Shown: positions 36,000 through 46,210, counted from the stretch's first letter. The stretch: DNA of 64,000 bases from CBDATB01 sp965199745 (GCA_965199745.1 CBDATB010000015.1:469862-533861), one strand, 5' to 3'. Program-made: numbers and translations. The notes: generated from the letters alone by a model not told the origin.

Positions 36000-38432
36000 A
36001 TGAAAAATTTTTATTTGCTCATATGTGTAGCTTACTGCTACTTGCCTATATTTTTTTGCAGTGCAGAAAATTTACCGACCATTGAAAACAAGACTAAAGA
36101 AATGAAAAAAATGGTGGGCTATTTCACTATTTATAACGATGAGCAGGCAGGGAAAATATGGCTAGAGATAGACCGTTGGAATGCTGAATTTTTATATGTG
36201 CAATCTTTACCTGCTGGGCTGGGTTCTAATGACATTGGTCTGGACAGAGGGCAGTTGGGTCGTTCGCGGGTCGTAAAATTTATACGTTCCGGTCCTAAGA
36301 TATTAATGATACAACCCAACTACCGCTTTAGAACCCAAAGTAATAATACTTACGAGCGTCAATCGGTAGACGATGCTTTTGCTGTCTCAGTAATTTGGGG
36401 CTTTCGGGTGAGTGCACAAACTGACAAGCGTGTACTGGTAGATGCCACAGCATTTTATTTGTCTGACGCTCACGATGTATCTGGACGCTTAAAAGAAGCC
36501 AAACAAGGTAGTTATACACTCGATAAATCCCGTTCTGTTTTCTACCAGCCCATGATTAGGAATTTTCCTAAAAATACCGAGGTAGAATCTTTACTAACTT
36601 TTACTGGAAAACCTGAAGGGAATTATATCCGTGATGTAACACCCAGCCCCGAAAATGTAACAGTGCGTCAGCATCATTCTTTAGTAGAACTACCCAATGC
36701 AGACTTTGTGCTGCGTCCTTTTGACCCGAGAGCAGGTTTTTGGCCACATACTTATTACGACTATGCGGCACCCATGGGAGAGTCTTTAGTAAAGCGTTTT
36801 ATTGTTAGGCATCGCTTGAAAAAGAAGAATCCCGAAGCTGATATTAGTGAGGCGGTAGAACCTATTGTTTATTATGTAGATAGGGGAGTACCCGAAGATA
36901 TTAGGCAAGTGATTTTTGAGGGAGCCGGCTGGTGGAATCAGGCTTTTGAAGCAGCCGGATATAAAAATGCTTTTCAAGTAAAGTTATTACCCGAAGGTGC
37001 CGACCCAATGGACTTACGTTATAATGTGGTGCAGTGGGTACATCGTGCTACGCGTGGGTGGTCTTATGGAGCGTCGGTCAGGGACCCGCGTACGGGAGAA
37101 ATTATTAAAGGTCATGTTACGCTGGGTTCTTTACGTTTACGCCAAGATTATCTCATTGCAGAAGGTTTAATCGCACCTTATGAAACAGGAAAACCGATAA
37201 CCAAAGCCATGCGTGAAATTGCTTTTGCGCGTCTGCGTCAACTCGTCGCTCACGAAATAGGCCATACACTGGGTTTGTCGCATAACTTTGCCGCTAGTGT
37301 TTCTGAGCGAGCCTCCGTCATGGACTATCCACATCCTCTATTTAAGTTAGATGATGAAGGCAAGTTGAAATGGAACGATGCCTACGACAAGGGCATAGGG
37401 CAATGGGATAAAACAGCCATCGCCTATGGATATCAGGATTTTCCCGATAATACTGATGAGAAAAAAGCGTTAGATGCCATTTTACAAAAATCTATGGATG
37501 CGGGTATAGCATTTATTTCCGATCCAGACGCTCGCCCGCAAGGCGGTTTACACCCCCATGCACATTTGTGGGATAATGGCAATAATGCCGTCGATGAGCT
37601 CAACAGAGTAATGCAGTTAAGAAAACATACGATAGCACGCTTTTCTGAAAAAAACATACCTATGGGTACCCCCATGTCTTCGTTAGAAGACGTATTTGTA
37701 CCGATATACTTAATGCATCGCTATCAAATAGAAGCAGCGGTTAAGCTAGTAGGAGGCATGTATTATACTTATGCTTTGAGGGGCGATGGGCAAAAAGTAA
37801 CAGAGCTAGTTCCGCCCGAAGTCCAGCAACAAGCTATTCAAGCTTTGGTCAGTGCAGTGAATCCACAGGCACTGGCTATTCCCGAAAATATCATCCAACT
37901 GATCCCGCCAAAGGCTTATGGATGGTATAGAGGAAGAGAACATTTTAAGCGCAGGACAGGCTTGAGTTTCGACCCGCTGAGTGCGGCAGAAACAAGTGCC
38001 GATATGGTTTTTTCTTTGCTATTACACCCAGACAGGGCAGCCAGAATGGTAGAGTACCAGGCAAGGAATAAAGGCTATCCCGGATTCGACGATTTGTGTA
38101 AAATACTAATGAACGCTACATGGCTAAGCAGCACGAAAGACAATAAACCAATGAATAATGTTGTTAATAATATTAACTGCTATACCTTTCTAAAACATCT
38201 TATGAGCCTTGTTGCTAACAAACAAACTCCCACTACTGTGAAAGCACTGGCTTTTGACGCCATAAAATATTTAAAAAAACATCTAAAGAAAGTGGATTCT
38301 AATCATTTCTACCGCTATACACTCCATAAAATTAGGCACTTTGAAGAAAATCCCGAGCAGTATCAGATACCTAGAAGTTTACAGCCTCCAGCAGGTTCGC
38401 CAATTGGTATGGGATGCAGGTTTCACCATTAG
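36000..38432 (+). CDS. Secreted zinc-dependent metalloprotease (DUF5117/DUF5118 type)
   Basis: 810 residues with a signal peptide (MKNFYLLICVAYCYLPIFFCSAE). The catalytic motif is LVAHEIGHTLGLSHNFAAS followed by a downstream VMDYPHP, a metzincin-like arrangement with three zinc His residues and a Met-turn. The N-terminal part (KIWLEIDRWNAEFLYVQSLPAGLGSNDIGLDRGQ) matches the DUF5117 region common to Bacteroidota proteins of this kind. Large periplasmic or extracellular protease of unknown substrate. Divergent from the M20 dipeptidase; engB follows 24 bp later. Confidence 0.88.
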   Translation: MKNFYLLICVAYCYLPIFFCSAENLPTIENKTKEMKKMVGYFTIYNDEQAGKIWLEIDRWNAEFLYVQSLPAGLGSNDIGLDRGQLGRSRVVKFIRSGPKILMIQPNYRFRTQSNNTYERQSVDDAFAVSVIWGFRVSAQTDKRVLVDATAFYLSDAHDVSGRLKEAKQGSYTLDKSRSVFYQPMIRNFPKNTEVESLLTFTGKPEGNYIRDVTPSPENVTVRQHHSLVELPNADFVLRPFDPRAGFWPHTYYDYAAPMGESLVKRFIVRHRLKKKNPEADISEAVEPIVYYVDRGVPEDIRQVIFEGAGWWNQAFEAAGYKNAFQVKLLPEGADPMDLRYNVVQWVHRATRGWSYGASVRDPRTGEIIKGHVTLGSLRLRQDYLIAEGLIAPYETGKPITKAMREIAFARLRQLVAHEIGHTLGLSHNFAASVSERASVMDYPHPLFKLDDEGKLKWNDAYDKGIGQWDKTAIAYGYQDFPDNTDEKKALDAILQKSMDAGIAFISDPDARPQGGLHPHAHLWDNGNNAVDELNRVMQLRKHTIARFSEKNIPMGTPMSSLEDVFVPIYLMHRYQIEAAVKLVGGMYYTYALRGDGQKVTELVPPEVQQQAIQALVSAVNPQALAIPENIIQLIPPKAYGWYRGREHFKRRTGLSFDPLSAAETSADMVFSLLLHPDRAARMVEYQARNKGYPGFDDLCKILMNATWLSSTKDNKPMNNVVNNINCYTFLKHLMSLVANKQTPTTVKALAFDAIKYLKKHLKKVDSNHFYRYTLHKIRHFEENPEQYQIPRSLQPPAGSPIGMGCRFHH

Positions 38433-38456
38433 CACATTCATTGAAAATTATTTAGC

Positions 38457-39077
38457 ATGGTTATTAAAACTGCTGAGTTTGTTATCAGTAATACAGATTA
38501 CAACAAGTGTCCCAAGCCCGTACTTCCTGAATACGCCTTTGTAGGACGATCAAATGTCGGCAAATCTTCTTTGATTAATGCTCTAACAGCACGACATTAC
38601 TTAGCAAAAACTTCTGGAAAACCAGGAAAAACACAGTGTATTAATCATTTTTTAATTAATCACAACTGGTATCTAGTTGATTTGCCAGGATACGGATATG
38701 CCAAAACCAGTAAAACAAAGCGACGTGAATTTCAAAAAATATTAACGGGCTACTTGCGAAATAGGCAAAACTTATTGTACACTTTTGTGCTGATAGACAT
38801 TCGGCACGAAGCACAGCAAAAAGACTTAGACTTTCTTCGTTGGATGGGTGAAAACCAACTGCCTTTTACCATTGTTTTTACTAAATCTGAAAAGATCAGT
38901 AACACGCGTGCTATCATGCTATCAGAAACTTATCAAAAGACTTTATTGAAAGAATGGCAAAGAGTACCTTTCACTTTTATCACTTCTGCGCATAAGAAAA
39001 AAGGGCTTGAACCTATTATCAAATTCATAAATGAAGTAAACGGTAAATTTGCAGATTATATCCAATCTTTAGACTAA
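38457..39077 (+). CDS. engB: Ribosome biogenesis GTPase EngB (YihA/YsxC)
   Basis: 206 residues, family length. G1 FVGRSNVGKSSLINAL, G2 with KTSGKPGKTQ, G3 LVDLPGYGYA, G4 FTKSEK, G5 TSAHKKKG. It supports 50S subunit assembly. Lies directly after the metalloprotease gene and 20 bp before queG, so possibly cotranscribed with queG. Confidence 0.95.
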   Translation: MVIKTAEFVISNTDYNKCPKPVLPEYAFVGRSNVGKSSLINALTARHYLAKTSGKPGKTQCINHFLINHNWYLVDLPGYGYAKTSKTKRREFQKILTGYLRNRQNLLYTFVLIDIRHEAQQKDLDFLRWMGENQLPFTIVFTKSEKISNTRAIMLSETYQKTLLKEWQRVPFTFITSAHKKKGLEPIIKFINEVNGKFADYIQSLD

Positions 39078-39097
39078 ATTTTTTTGATCTTTTATCG

Positions 39098-40051
39098 ATG
39101 AGCATCCTTGAAAAAAACACATCCCTGCTGAAAAGAAAAGCCTCCGAGTTGGGTTTCAACCACTGCGGAATTGCCAAAGCCGAATACTTAGAAGAAGAAG
39201 CTGACGGTCTGGAAAAATGGCTGAATCAAAGAATGCATGCTGGCATGAGCTATATGGAAAATTATTTTGATAAACGCCTCGACCCTACTAAACTAGTGCC
39301 GGGAGCCAAGTCGGTGGTATCGCTCATGCTGAATTATTACCCTGAAAAAAACTTGGCAAAGCAAAAAGATAACTACAAAATCGCTAAGTACGCTTATGGC
39401 AAAGACTACCATTTTGTTATTAAAGATAAACTCAAAACTTTACTCAACAGTATTTGCCAAAAAATCGGGGAAATTCACGGGCGGGTGTTTGTTGACTCGG
39501 CTCCCGTGATGGAGCGTGCCTGGGCGAAAAAAAGTGGCTTAGGTTGGATTGGAAAAAATAGCCTGCTGCTCAATCGTGAGTATGGGAGCTTTGTATTGCT
39601 GGCAGAATTAATTCTTGATTTGGAACTAATACCTGACGTACCTATGAAAGATTATTGCGGTAGTTGCACCCGTTGCATAGATGCCTGTCCCACTGATGCA
39701 ATTGTGGCTCCCCAAGTCGTAGACTCTGGCAAATGTATTTCGTATTTTACAATAGAATGCCAAGAGTCCATTCCGCAAACTGTTCAGGGAAAGTTTGAAA
39801 ACTGGATTTTCGGTTGTGATATTTGCCAAGATGTATGCCCTTGGAATAAATTTTCGCGCCCACACCAAACCCCAGAATTCAATGCACACCCTGATTTAGC
39901 AAGAATGGAGCGTTTAGAGTGGGAAGATATCACCGAAGAGGTTTTTCAGAAACTTTTCAAGAAATCTGCCGTAAAAAGAGCCAAGTTTGAAGGCTTAGTA
40001 AGGAATATTCAGTTTGTTTCACAAAATACAGACCAAACAGAAAGAGAGTAG
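39098..40051 (+). CDS. queG: Epoxyqueuosine reductase
   Basis: Last step of queuosine biosynthesis, using cobalamin and two 4Fe-4S clusters. The 317-residue product has the N-terminal cobalamin-binding region (GFNHCGIAKAEYL), DSAPVMERAWAKKSGLGWIGKNS, then ferredoxin motifs CGSCTRCIDACPTDAI and CDICQDVCPWN. A C-terminal HEAT-like extension seen in some QueG proteins is absent. Its use implies access to cobalamin. Confidence 0.95.
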   Translation: MSILEKNTSLLKRKASELGFNHCGIAKAEYLEEEADGLEKWLNQRMHAGMSYMENYFDKRLDPTKLVPGAKSVVSLMLNYYPEKNLAKQKDNYKIAKYAYGKDYHFVIKDKLKTLLNSICQKIGEIHGRVFVDSAPVMERAWAKKSGLGWIGKNSLLLNREYGSFVLLAELILDLELIPDVPMKDYCGSCTRCIDACPTDAIVAPQVVDSGKCISYFTIECQESIPQTVQGKFENWIFGCDICQDVCPWNKFSRPHQTPEFNAHPDLARMERLEWEDITEEVFQKLFKKSAVKRAKFEGLVRNIQFVSQNTDQTERE

Positions 40052-40073
40052 TAAACCCGAACTTCATAAGAAC

Positions 40074-40322
40074 TCACTCTAATTCTTTACTATCGGCATC
40101 ATTCTCCTTTTTGCGAATTACATCTAATTCTTCCCTGCTTTTGAGCTTTTTATCCACTACATTTTTATCAAGGAAACTATTAAGTTTTTCCACCTGAAGT
40201 GTGCTGCTAATTTCCCCAAAAGAATTGATTTTAATATCGAAACCCTCTAGCTCGTCATGTACTTTAGGATTTTTATCAGCTTTTTTTTTATTCATCACCA
40301 TATGTTTAGAATTAATAATCAT
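40074..40322 (-). CDS. Small conserved hypothetical protein
   Basis: 82 residues, highly charged (NKKKADKNPKVHDELEGFDI, KINSFGEISSTLQVEKLNSFL, DKNVVDKKLKSREE). I recall similar short proteins in other Bacteroidota with HDELEGF and a K-x-N-x-FL-D-x-N-V-x-D-K-K-L pattern, but no function. The start could also be the ATG at codon 8 or 10 (MVMNKKK). Convergent with queG. Confidence 0.6.
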   Translation of the reverse strand: MIINSKHMVMNKKKADKNPKVHDELEGFDIKINSFGEISSTLQVEKLNSFLDKNVVDKKLKSREELDVIRKKENDADSKELE

Positions 40323-40561
40323 TGTAAAGTGAAATTCATTTTATTGACAACCGTACTCAATACAAACAAGTATGTGCTAACACGTGTTTATTTTTTTAAC
40401 TGTTGCAAAAGAAATAAATAGACTTTAGATTTAAAAAAACACTAATTTTTAACTGCTGCTCTTAAAAATATGCTAATCGCTTGGCAGTTTTGTTAAGGTC
40501 AGAATAATCGCTCATTTGTTAAAACTATAAGATAGTTTTGAAATTAGTGCTACAATTCTAA

Positions 40562-40569
40562 TATATTTG
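40562..40569 (+). promoter_or_regulatory. Bacteroidota promoter -7 box of adk
   Basis: TATATTTG matches TAnnTTTG exactly, 44 bp before the adk start. A TTTTG sequence lies about 21 bp upstream, slightly far for the -33 element. Confidence 0.5.
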
Positions 40570-40613
40570 GTTCATTTGCTCTTGTTGTTTAAAGTCAATA
40601 ACGTTATTACACT

Positions 40614-41186
40614 ATGTTAAATTTTGTCTTATTCGGTCCTCCGGGTGCGGGCAAAGGTACTCAGAGCGAGAAAGTTAAAGCCGAGTACAACTTAGCTCAT
40701 ATTTCTACGGGAGATTTATTTAGAAAGCACTTAAAAGAAGGGACAGACTTAGGAAAAATGGCTCAAAAATATATGGACGAAGGAAAGTTGGTACCCGATG
40801 AAGTAGTTATTAGAATGGTAGAGGAAAAAATTAAAGAATGCCATAATGCTAGTGGGGTTATATTTGACGGATTCCCGCGAACCGTTCTGCAAACGCAGGC
40901 CTTAGACAGACTGCTCGATAGGTACCATTCGCCAATTTTAGGTGTGGTTATGTTAGAAGTTCCATCCGAAGAATTAAAGAAAAGATTGCTGAATCGCGGA
41001 AAAAATTCAGCCAGAGTAGACGATCAAAACGAAGAAAAAATTAGTACACGCATTAAAGTATACCAGCGAGAAACACTACCAGTAGCCCACTACTACCAAA
41101 GGCAAAACAAATTCCACAGCGTAAAAGGCGTGGGTAGTGTCGAAGAAATATTTCAAGCGTTGACCAATGTGATCGATAACTTTTAA
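40614..41186 (+). CDS. adk: Adenylate kinase
   Basis: Catalyses ATP + AMP to 2 ADP. The 190-residue product has FGPPGAGKGTQSEK (P-loop), HISTGDLFRKH (AMP binding), IFDGFPRTVLQTQAL, and the short-lid form NRGKNSARVDDQNEEKISTRIKVY. It reads directly into the open frame of the obg region, so the two genes are probably one transcript. Confidence 0.97.
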   Translation: MLNFVLFGPPGAGKGTQSEKVKAEYNLAHISTGDLFRKHLKEGTDLGKMAQKYMDEGKLVPDEVVIRMVEEKIKECHNASGVIFDGFPRTVLQTQALDRLLDRYHSPILGVVMLEVPSEELKKRLLNRGKNSARVDDQNEEKISTRIKVYQRETLPVAHYYQRQNKFHSVKGVGSVEEIFQALTNVIDNF

Positions 41187-41252
41187 ATGGGATCTTTGGG
41201 TAATTTTCAGTCCTGTGTTATTTCTGTGAAAAAACCTAAATTTCTGTTGTAT

Positions 41253-42260
41253 ATGTCTAAATACTCTCCCAATTTTATAGATTATATCAAAATATTCTGC
41301 CGTTCGGGCAGTGGCGGAGCTGGTGCTGTTCATTTCAGAAGAGAGAAATTTATTCATAAAGGAGGGCCAGATGGTGGAAACGGCGGACAGGGAGGCCACA
41401 TTATAGTGCGTGGTAATCGAAACCTATGGACTTTACTTCATCTAAAATACCGTAAACACGTCCATGCCACCAACGGAAAGCCCGGAGAAGGTAAGTGCCG
41501 CAGTGGTACTGCCGGAGAGAATGTTACCGTGGAAGTTCCTTTAGGCACAATTATTAAAGAGGTAGCTACTGGTAAAATACTTGCCGAAATAATAACACAC
41601 CAAGAGGAAAAAATTCTTTTTCAGGGTGGTAAAGGAGGGCTGGGAAATGTACACTTCAAATCTGCTACAAAGCAAACACCCAGATACGCACAGCCCGGGC
41701 TGTGTGGTCAGGAAGCTTGGCTAAGTATGGAGTTAAAAATTCTTGCAGATGTGGGCTTAGTAGGTTTCCCGAATGCAGGAAAATCTACTTTGCTTTCAGT
41801 TATTTCGGCAGCCAAACCCAAAATTGCTAACTATCCATTTACTACCCTGATGCCCAATATAGGTATGGTAGCTTATCAGGATGATCACTCTTTTGTCATG
41901 GCAGATATTCCCGGCATCATTGGAGGGGCTTCACAGGGTAAGGGTTTAGGTATTAGATTTCTCAGGCATATCGAGCGTAACGCTATATTATTATTTGTAA
42001 TACCCGCTGATAGTGGGTCTATCGGAGCAGCCTACACAGTACTGCTCGAAGAGTTAAAAAACTTTAAGCCTGAGATTTTAGACAAAAAAAGAATATTGGC
42101 AGTAAGCAAGTCGGACTTGATAGATCAAGAGAAAATGAAAGCAATCAAGAAGGACTTGCCGAGCATACCTACTGTTTTCATTTCTTCGGTTACGCGATAT
42201 GGTATTAATACATTAAAAAATATGATATGGGCAGCAATTCATACCAAAAGCGAGCTATAA
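41253..42260 (+). CDS. obgE: GTPase Obg (CgtA)
   Basis: 335 residues from MSKYSPNFIDYIKIF. The glycine-rich Obg fold is clear (SGSGGAGAVHFRREKF, GGPDGGNGGQGGH), followed by the G domain: VGFPNAGKSTLLSVI, NYPFTTLMPNIGMV, ADIPGIIGGASQGKGLG, VSKSDL and ISSVTR. It acts in ribosome assembly and stress control. The open frame extends 22 codons upstream to the adk stop, but those codons have no similarity to Obg, so the later ATG is chosen. The C-terminal extension found in some Obg proteins is missing. Confidence 0.95.
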   Translation: MSKYSPNFIDYIKIFCRSGSGGAGAVHFRREKFIHKGGPDGGNGGQGGHIIVRGNRNLWTLLHLKYRKHVHATNGKPGEGKCRSGTAGENVTVEVPLGTIIKEVATGKILAEIITHQEEKILFQGGKGGLGNVHFKSATKQTPRYAQPGLCGQEAWLSMELKILADVGLVGFPNAGKSTLLSVISAAKPKIANYPFTTLMPNIGMVAYQDDHSFVMADIPGIIGGASQGKGLGIRFLRHIERNAILLFVIPADSGSIGAAYTVLLEELKNFKPEILDKKRILAVSKSDLIDQEKMKAIKKDLPSIPTVFISSVTRYGINTLKNMIWAAIHTKSEL

Positions 42261-42415
42261 ATGGTAAATGTTATGACCTATCTCCCGCACAGTTACGGGC
42301 TTAGGTTGTCAAATACCAATTACAGCATTTTTTTTTGAATATGTACTTTAATACATTAGATTTGCAGCCTCACATAATAACATGTATGGATTCGTTCACC
42401 TTAACTTGTTAAAGA

Positions 42416-43666
42416 GTGGATTTATTTGAAAAACTACTCACAGACAGAGGTCCAATAGGACAACACTCTCAGATTGCACACGGTTATTATACTTTCCCCA
42501 AACTAGAGGGCGAAATAGCACCTAGAATGCGCTTCAGAGGAAAAGAAGTTCTTACTTGGAGTCTCAATAACTACTTAGGATTAGCCAATCATCCTGAAAT
42601 AAGAAAAACTGATGCCCGAGCTGCGCAAGAGTATGGTATAGCTTATCCGATGGGTGCGCGCATGATGTCGGGAAATTCTAATATGATAGAAAATTTTGAA
42701 AGCAAACTCGGCGACTTTATGGGCAAACAGGATGCTATGGTACTCAACTACGGGTATCAGGGAATCATGTCAATTATTGATGCACTAACAGATCGCAAAG
42801 ATGTTATCGTTTATGACTCGGAATGTCATGCCTGTATTATAGACGGTATGCGCATGAGTATGGCTAAAAGATACGTTTTTCCACACAACGATATAGAAAA
42901 CTGTGAAACCCAACTAAAGCGAGCTAGCAACCATGTGAAAAAGACAGGTGGTGCTATTTTAGTAATTACCGAAGGAGTATTTGGCATGTTAGGAGATATT
43001 GGCGATTTAAAAGGTATTGTCGAACTAAAGAAAAAGTATTCTTTCAGGTTATTAGTTGACGATGCACATGGTTTTGGTACTATGGGTGCAACAGGTGCCG
43101 GCACTGCTGAGCAACTAGGCGTACAAAGAGAAGTAGATATTTATTTTTCTACTTTTGCTAAATCAATGGCTTCTATCGGGGCTTTTGTTGCAAGTGAAGA
43201 ACAAGTTATTCAGTATTTGCGCTATAATACACGTTCGCAAATTTTTGCTAAAACGCTGCCCATGCCCATAGTCATCGGCAATATGAAACGCTTGGAAATG
43301 CTTAAGACAATGCCCAAGCTTAAAGAAAAGCTCTGGGATATTGTCCATACACTGCAAGGAGGCCTAAAGGCACGTAATTTCAATTTGGGAAAAACACAAT
43401 CTCCGGTGACTCCTGTAATGCTGAGCGGTGGCACCAACGAAGCAGCAAATCTGATTATGGATCTGAGAGAGAACCGCAATATTTTCTGTTCGATGGTTAT
43501 CTATCCTGTTGTACCTAAAGATGTTATTATGCTGCGGCTTATCCCTACGGCTTCTCATACATTAGAAGATGTAGAAATTACAATCGGTGCTTTTGAGAGT
43601 ATTTTGCATAAGTTAAACAGCGGCGAATATGCTAGCATGAAACCTCAGATGGTTTCGGAAACATAA
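42416..43666 (+). CDS. spt: Serine palmitoyltransferase-like alpha-oxoamine synthase
   Basis: 416 residues with a GTG start (VDLFEKLLTDRGPIG). The alpha-oxoamine synthase blocks are present: WSLNNYLGLANHPEIR, GARMMSGNSNMIENFE, YDSECHACIIDG, LVDDAHGFGTMG and TFAKSMASIGAF with the PLP lysine. The start of the protein and the MGARMMSG segment resemble bacterial serine palmitoyltransferases more than KBL or BioF. It would condense serine with an acyl-CoA to 3-ketosphinganine, the first step of sphingolipid synthesis, a hallmark of many Bacteroidota. KBL remains possible. Confidence 0.8.
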   Translation: MDLFEKLLTDRGPIGQHSQIAHGYYTFPKLEGEIAPRMRFRGKEVLTWSLNNYLGLANHPEIRKTDARAAQEYGIAYPMGARMMSGNSNMIENFESKLGDFMGKQDAMVLNYGYQGIMSIIDALTDRKDVIVYDSECHACIIDGMRMSMAKRYVFPHNDIENCETQLKRASNHVKKTGGAILVITEGVFGMLGDIGDLKGIVELKKKYSFRLLVDDAHGFGTMGATGAGTAEQLGVQREVDIYFSTFAKSMASIGAFVASEEQVIQYLRYNTRSQIFAKTLPMPIVIGNMKRLEMLKTMPKLKEKLWDIVHTLQGGLKARNFNLGKTQSPVTPVMLSGGTNEAANLIMDLRENRNIFCSMVIYPVVPKDVIMLRLIPTASHTLEDVEITIGAFESILHKLNSGEYASMKPQMVSET

Positions 43667-43767
43667 AATACTAAATAAAATACGCTGAGGGGCAGAGGGT
43701 ACTGCAGTGCCACAACAGCGTTTACCGGCATATTTTAAAGCTAGAGTTTAAATAACTGATATTGTTC

Positions 43768-44322
43768 TCAGGCATTCGCACCAGATTCCTCTGCATCATT
43801 GCTCTGTGCCAGTTTAGCAAGCTCTTGTTCTATCATCCATAAGCCCTGCCCTTCTGTACCAATAATGTCAAACAATTCTAGTGCTCTACGGCAGATTTCT
43901 TCCTCCTCACGTTGCTCGGCAATGAACCACTGCAAAAAATTAAAGCTGGTAAAATCTTTCGCCCGAAAACAAAATTCAGCCATGTCATTAATAGACACTG
44001 AAACTTTAATTTCATGTTCCATCAGCAACTCAAATATCTCTCGTAAACTCTCAAAATCATGGCGCATAGATCTGATTTCGGGAGCAGCTGCATGACCGCC
44101 CGAACTATTAATATACTTGAATATCTTCATCATGTGTGTTCTCTCCTCTTCGGAATGCCCATGCAAAAAAGCAGCCGCATTTTCATAACCATTGTATTCG
44201 CACCAAGACGCACAGGATAAATAGAACATTGATGATTCAGCCTCTATTTTTACTTGATTGTTAAGACGTTTCTCGACTTCAGGAATCAATGATGTCTTTA
44301 AACTTATTGATGATTTTATCAT
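43768..44322 (-). CDS. ftnA: Ferritin
   Basis: 184 residues forming a four-helix ferritin. Ferroxidase residues are visible in NNQVKIEAESSMFYLSCASW, HSEEERTHMMKIF and IAEQREEEEICRR. It stores iron as a 24-mer. The C-terminus is about ten residues longer than usual and acidic (AQSNDAEESGANA). Single gene, convergent with spt and divergent from menD. Confidence 0.93.
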   Translation of the reverse strand: MIKSSISLKTSLIPEVEKRLNNQVKIEAESSMFYLSCASWCEYNGYENAAAFLHGHSEEERTHMMKIFKYINSSGGHAAAPEIRSMRHDFESLREIFELLMEHEIKVSVSINDMAEFCFRAKDFTSFNFLQWFIAEQREEEEICRRALELFDIIGTEGQGLWMIEQELAKLAQSNDAEESGANA

Positions 44323-44484
44323 AACTTTTGATAACTATATTTGCTGTAAATTAATTAGAATAGACTAAGTACTAAACACGATATTAAAGCCTTTGTTAAC
44401 CAAATAAGCAGATAAAAAAGTAATTTAAATTTGGAATATTTCTAAATAAAATAAAACATCGTTCACATAGATACTTTCTATAAA

Positions 44485-46191
44485 ATGAAAGAAGCGTATA
44501 GCCACCAAAGCCTACTTAATATTTCAGATATTTGTTACCAGATGGGTGTTACTACTGCCGTAGTATCTCCCGGATCTAGAGTGGCACCCATGACACTAGC
44601 TTTTACAAGGCATACCAAGTTCGAGACTTACACCATTAGCGATGAGCGAAGTGCTGCTTTTATTGGGTTAGGTATTGCACAACAAAAAAATAAACCTGTA
44701 ATATTGTGCTGCACTTCAGGCACTGCCGCCTTAAACTATGCTCCCGCTGTGGCCGAAGCATTTTACCAACAAGTGCCTTTAATTATTATGACCACTGATA
44801 GACCCCCAGAGTGGATCGGTCAAGAAGACGGGCAGATTATTAAGCAACAGGATATTTATCAAAATAATTGTAAGTATTTTTTTTCTTTACCTAGCAACTA
44901 CAAGCACCCTGACGAGCAGTGGTACATTCGGCGCAACACATGTGAAGCCATTGACATGGCACTATCATATCCTACAGGCCCTGTGCATATTAATATTCCC
45001 ATCAGAGTACCTTTTTATCCCGCAAAGGATATCCATCCGATACCTGAAAGGCAAGAAAAAATCATCCGGGCGACTCGACCAAACTACACATTGCCCAAAC
45101 AAGACATTAAACGGCTAAGGGCAAAAATAAATCAGTATAAAAAACTATTAATTATTATTGGGCAGCAAGAAAGGCATGGTAATACATATTTGCGTACACT
45201 GGATAAAATATCCCACCCCGTCCTGTCTGATATTATCGGTAATGGACACAGTATTAGAGAAGCCATCCGCTACCAAGATGCTTTTTTACAAAATATAATC
45301 ACAGAGGAAGCTAAAATTTTGCAGCCCCAATTATTAATCACTTTTGGCAGGTCTGTTATTTCTAAAAACCTAAAATTGTTTTTGAGAGAATATCAGCCAA
45401 GAGAACATTGGCATATACAGCCCGCCGGACAAGCCGCCGACAGTTTTCAGTCCTTGACAGATATTATCAGAACCACCCCAAATTATTTTTTCAAAAAAAT
45501 ATTTGGTAAAAAAGAAAAAAAACAAGGTGATACGTCTTATAAAATAGCATGGTCAGAGCATGATAAAAAAATTAAAAAACTTTACAAAAATTTTTTCAAC
45601 TCACAGGACTTCAGCGAACTCGAGGCTGTTCAATTAACCATTCAACTTCTTCCGAAGAATTGGCACCTACATCTCGCCAACAGTATGTCGGTTCGATATG
45701 CCAACTTAGTGAATGGGCTGAACTCCAAACACATAACCGTCTTTGCTAACAGAGGAACTAGCGGTATTGATGGAAGTACTAGCACTTTTATGGGGCATAC
45801 GATAGTGTCTGAAAAACAACATTTACTCATTACGGGCGATATGGCTTTTTTCTATGATCGCAATGCTTTCTGGCAACAATATATGGGTAAGAACATTAAA
45901 ATACTATTACTAAACAATCGGGGAAGTATAATTTTTAATCTCATCGACGGCCCGAGTTCATTACCTGAAGGAAAAGAATATTTTATCACACAGCAAAAAT
46001 GCAATGCCGAGTTATTAGCCCAAGAATACGAACTATACTATCAGGTAGCAAGCAATAGAAATACGTTTAAAAAAGCATTAAGAGAATTACTTCACAGCAA
46101 GAAATCCTGTATTCTCGAGTTGCATACAAGTATTGACACTAATACAAAAGTATTTAAAAATTACCAATATGCTGTAAAGTGCAGCAAATAA
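44485..46191 (+). CDS. menD: SEPHCHC synthase, thiamine diphosphate-dependent
   Basis: Second step of menaquinone synthesis: isochorismate plus 2-oxoglutarate to SEPHCHC. The 568-residue product begins with VVSPGSRVAPMTLAF and DERSAAFIGLGIAQ (catalytic Glu), followed by CCTSGTAALNYAPAVAEA, LIIMTTDRPPEW and QDIYQNNCKYFFSLP. The ThDP-binding region near the C-terminus is NRGTSGIDGSTSTFMGH...ITGDMAFFYDRNAFW. Works after MenF, encoded 18 kb away. Confidence 0.95.
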   Translation: MKEAYSHQSLLNISDICYQMGVTTAVVSPGSRVAPMTLAFTRHTKFETYTISDERSAAFIGLGIAQQKNKPVILCCTSGTAALNYAPAVAEAFYQQVPLIIMTTDRPPEWIGQEDGQIIKQQDIYQNNCKYFFSLPSNYKHPDEQWYIRRNTCEAIDMALSYPTGPVHINIPIRVPFYPAKDIHPIPERQEKIIRATRPNYTLPKQDIKRLRAKINQYKKLLIIIGQQERHGNTYLRTLDKISHPVLSDIIGNGHSIREAIRYQDAFLQNIITEEAKILQPQLLITFGRSVISKNLKLFLREYQPREHWHIQPAGQAADSFQSLTDIIRTTPNYFFKKIFGKKEKKQGDTSYKIAWSEHDKKIKKLYKNFFNSQDFSELEAVQLTIQLLPKNWHLHLANSMSVRYANLVNGLNSKHITVFANRGTSGIDGSTSTFMGHTIVSEKQHLLITGDMAFFYDRNAFWQQYMGKNIKILLLNNRGSIIFNLIDGPSSLPEGKEYFITQQKCNAELLAQEYELYYQVASNRNTFKKALRELLHSKKSCILELHTSIDTNTKVFKNYQYAVKCSK

Positions 46192-46210
46192 GACATAGAA
46201 TATTAGCAGA

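Noticed and set aside
40323..40561. Search for a structured RNA or riboswitch upstream of adk
   Set aside because: The stretch is AT-rich with no convincing stem set; only a promoter box is supported.
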